From: Flavobacteriaceae bacterium
Lineage (GTDB): Bacteria; Bacteroidota; Bacteroidia; Flavobacteriales; Flavobacteriaceae
DNA: 64,000 bases
Reading direction: 5' to 3'
Assembly: GCA_021648755.1 (NCBI GenBank)
Contig: JAKISG010000001.1
Span: 62,001-126,000, forward strand
Positions 62,018-64,000 of the stretch are shown here, piece by piece (position 1 is the first letter of the stretch; each line of letters opens with the position of its first letter). A program made the position numbers and the translations under genes. The notes under the pieces were generated by a model. The model did no database searches. It was not told where the DNA came from and was given only the letters and a program-made list of their open reading frames with translations.

Positions 62018-62560
62018 TTGCAAAAAAACAAAGCCTTACTATTTTTTTTAATAAAATTTTTTATCAGTTATTTTTTGATGTTGAGTTTATACAATTTATA
62101 TTTAAATAAAACGCAAGAAAGAGTGCTTTTTTCTTGCTCACCAATAACAGAAACAGTTGCAAAACAAGCAGCTATAGTGAGCAGTTTTTTAGGCTATAAG
62201 ACAACTGTAGTACAGCATAAAGAAGAATTGTCGTATAAAGTTTTAGTACATAATAAATATATTGCAAGAGTAATAGAAGGTTGTAACTCTATAAGTATAA
62301 TCATTTTATTTTGGGCATTTATTATTGCTTTTTCGGGTAAAATCAGCACAACAATAATTTTTGGTTTAGCAGGTAGTTTATTAATTTATACGCTAAATGT
62401 TTTTAGAATTTCTTTATTAGCAATTGGACTGTATAAATACCCAAAACAACAAATTATTTTTCATGATTTACTTTTTCCAGCAATAATATACGGGTTTATT
62501 GTGGTGCTTTGGTTAATTTGGATTAAAAAATTTACATATTTAACTAAGAAAAATGTCTAA
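62018..62560 (+). CDS. xrtF: Exosortase family protein XrtF
   Basis: A 180-residue membrane cysteine protease-like sorting enzyme of the flavobacterial XrtF group. It cleaves and re-anchors proteins with a C-terminal sorting domain at the outer face of the inner membrane. The catalytic triad of exosortases can be seen: Cys89 in EGCNSI, Arg130 in NVFRIS and His149 in FHDLLFP. About five helices are predicted. The only good start is TTG at 62018 (residues MQKNKALLFFLIKFF); the first ATG would cut into the first helix. Its end overlaps the next gene by 8 bp. Confidence 0.9.
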   Translation: MQKNKALLFFLIKFFISYFLMLSLYNLYLNKTQERVLFSCSPITETVAKQAAIVSSFLGYKTTVVQHKEELSYKVLVHNKYIARVIEGCNSISIIILFWAFIIAFSGKISTTIIFGLAGSLLIYTLNVFRISLLAIGLYKYPKQQIIFHDLLFPAIIYGFIVVLWLIWIKKFTYLTKKNV

Positions 62561-62984
62561 TTCTGTGCGATATATATTAGTTGGGTTATTATTTATAGCT
62601 TTAATTTTAGTTAGAGCATTTCAAAATGTGTTATTTTACGATCCTTTTATTGCTTATTTTCAAAATGACTATTTACATTTGCCATTTCCAGAATTTAATA
62701 CAAAGAAACTAGTATTTTTTTTATTTTTAAGATATTTAATTAATACCATATTATCCCTAGCAATAATCTATTTATTATTTAAAGTAAAATTTTTTATATT
62801 TAGCATAAAATTTTATACTTATGCTTTTATAATTTTCTTATTTTTATTTTTTATTGCTTTACAGTTTCCAAAAAATTATTTATTTTTATTTTATGTTAGG
62901 CGATTTTTAATTCAACCTTTATTCGTTTTAGTGTTAGTTCCCGCATTTTACTACCAATTAAAAAGCACTGATTTTTTTAGATAA
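62553..62984 (+). CDS. Exosortase F-associated membrane protein
   Basis: A 143-residue membrane protein with about four helices and a short conserved region LRYLINTILSLAIIYLLF. It overlaps xrtF by 8 bp and belongs to the small family that always accompanies XrtF in flavobacteria. Residues DPFIAYFQNDYLHLPFPEFN form an external loop between helices. Its role in sorting is not known; it may be a partner subunit. Start ATG at 62553. Confidence 0.85.
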   Translation: MSNSVRYILVGLLFIALILVRAFQNVLFYDPFIAYFQNDYLHLPFPEFNTKKLVFFLFLRYLINTILSLAIIYLLFKVKFFIFSIKFYTYAFIIFLFLFFIALQFPKNYLFLFYVRRFLIQPLFVLVLVPAFYYQLKSTDFFR

Positions 62985-63042
62985 AAAACAAACTAGATAT
63001 CTATAAATTACTTATACTGCACCGTATATAAATCATAAAAAA

Positions 63043-63058
63043 ATCGTAATTTTACGAT
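63043..63058. promoter_or_regulatory. 16-bp palindrome after the exosortase pair
   Basis: ATCGTAA, two T, TTACGAT is a perfect 7-bp inverted repeat. It lies 58 bp after the stop of the exosortase-associated gene and 128 bp before the Nif3-like gene, so it may end the first transcript or be a binding site. Confidence 0.35.
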
Positions 63059-63134
63059 GATTTTAAAAAACAAATTAAAAAAATGCCGTAGTTTTTACTA
63101 AGATTAAATCTAGTAGTTTGGTTTATTAGATAAA

Positions 63135-63166
63135 TTTTGAATACTCGCTTTTATAAATTAAATTTG
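63135..63166 (+). promoter_or_regulatory. Predicted promoter of the Nif3-like gene
   Basis: TTTTG at 63135-63139, a 19-bp spacer and TAAATTTG at 63159-63166 match the Bacteroidota consensus, 20 bp before the ATG. Confidence 0.65.
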
Positions 63167-63186
63167 CTATTTTTAAAAATAAGAAA

Positions 63187-64000
63187 ATGACCATAAAAGA
63201 GATAACAAATTACCTAGAAGAATTAGCACCATTATCACAAGCTGAAGATTTTGATAATGTAGGTCTATTAATTGGTAATGCTAAAACTAAAGTAACAGGT
63301 ATTTTAGTAACTTTAGACGCTTTAGAAAAAACAGTTGATGAAGCAATTGCAAACCATTGTAACTTAATTGTAAGTTTTCACCCCATAATTTTTAAGGCTC
63401 TAAAAAAATTGAATGGCGACAGTTATGTAGAACGAGTTGCCATAAAAGCAATTAAAAATAATATTGCAATTTATACAATGCATACGGCTTTAGATAATTC
63501 TTTTTATGGCGTATCTGCTAAAATGTGTGCTGTTTTAGGTTTAGAAAACAGAAAAATACTAATTCCAAAAGAAAATAACCCTAAAATAGGTATGGGTATG
63601 ATAGCTACATTGCCAACGGAAATGACAGAAAAAGATTTTTTAAATCTAGTTGCTTTAAAATTTCACGCAAAAGGAGTTCGACATTCCAATTTCACACATC
63701 AAAAAATAAAAAAAGTAGCACTTTTAGGAGGTTCTGGCGCTTTTGCTATTGCTAATGCTAAAGCAAAAAATGCAGATGCGTATATCTCTGCGGATTTTAA
63801 CTATCATGACTTTTTTAAGGCAGAAGATAAGTTACTTTTAATAGATATTGGACATTATGAAAGCGAACAATTCACAAAAAGTCTTTTAGTTGATTATCTT
63901 AACAAAAAAATTAGTAATTTTGCCACTTATTCGCCTGCTGGTCGAATTATTTTATCAGGAAAAAATACAAATCCAATAAACTACTTATTAAATAATGGCT
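63187..64000 (+). CDS. Nif3-like dinuclear metal-centre protein, cut by window edge
   Basis: The frame is open to the right edge (271 codons seen). The N-terminus MTIKEITNYLEELAPLSQAE, then FDNVGLLIG and VTLDALEKTVDEAI match the Nif3 / YbgI hexameric family. Metal ligands are visible in VSFHPIIF (His near 60) and YTMHTALD (His near 98, Asp near 102). The central insertion domain of Bacteroidota members begins after NIPLKE-like residues (KILIPKENN near 120). These proteins are often annotated as GTP cyclohydrolase I type 2, but the true activity is not settled. Confidence 0.9.
   Translation, partial: MTIKEITNYLEELAPLSQAEDFDNVGLLIGNAKTKVTGILVTLDALEKTVDEAIANHCNLIVSFHPIIFKALKKLNGDSYVERVAIKAIKNNIAIYTMHTALDNSFYGVSAKMCAVLGLENRKILIPKENNPKIGMGMIATLPTEMTEKDFLNLVALKFHAKGVRHSNFTHQKIKKVALLGGSGAFAIANAKAKNADAYISADFNYHDFFKAEDKLLLIDIGHYESEQFTKSLLVDYLNKKISNFATYSPAGRIILSGKNTNPINYLLNNG

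Overview
The window is AT-rich chromosomal DNA from a member of the Bacteroidota, almost certainly a marine or environmental flavobacterium (family Flavobacteriaceae). The evidence is: SusC/SusD pairs, an exosortase of the XrtF type with its partner, promoters of the Bacteroidota form TTG-N17..20-TAnnTTTG, very few Shine-Dalgarno sequences, the run rplQ-carA-eno-gltA after the ribosomal genes, and an orphan VgrG/DUF4280 effector locus like those of the subtype iii (Bacteroidota) type VI secretion system (T6SS).

Region by region. 1-9640 (minus strand): a respiratory nitrate reductase operon read as diheme cytochrome c, narG, narH, narJ, narI, narK, narK; the last gene runs off the left edge. 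A perfect 14-bp palindrome sits about 41 bp upstream of the predicted start of transcription, where an FNR/CRP-type activator would bind. 9641-17791: housekeeping and envelope genes (alpha/beta hydrolase, PlsC-like acyltransferase, TPR protein, DUF368 family membrane protein, diadenylate cyclase CdaA, ABC exporter, TruA, RlmB). 17869-28105 (minus): two tandem SusC/SusD outer-membrane uptake pairs with near-identical promoter regions and a small lipoprotein between them; no glycan-degrading enzymes are present, so the substrate is unknown.

28273-36169 (minus) is the accessory part and the most interesting. It holds a VgrG spike, a DUF4280 (PAAR-like) protein with a C-terminal HExxHxxxxxH metallopeptidase domain, a MORN-repeat lipoprotein between them that may be its immunity protein, and a separate 356-residue protein with a glycine-rich hydrophobic segment that looks like a membrane-active effector. 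That protein is followed by four tandem copies of a small three-helix membrane protein, one of them frameshifted. Every spacer between the copies still carries a 72-73 nt relic of the 3' end of the effector gene (ending in variants of the residues IDKTYVAPK...KFKD). The unit that has been repeated is therefore 'effector tail plus immunity gene', a fossil record of effector-immunity replacement.

36501-38174: an Omp85/BamA-like outer-membrane protein. 38347-56149 (plus): an unbroken str-S10-spc-alpha ribosomal supercluster (rpsL to rplQ, with fusA, secY, infA, rpmJ and rpoA), containing several structured gaps, notably rpsJ-rplC with four predicted stem-loops. 56286-61352 (plus): carA, eno, gltA and an arginase. 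61381-64000: a GAF-domain free methionine sulfoxide reductase-like protein (minus), then xrtF and its associated membrane protein, and the start of a Nif3-like gene cut by the right edge. No tRNA, rRNA, CRISPR array, insertion sequence or integrase was recognised.
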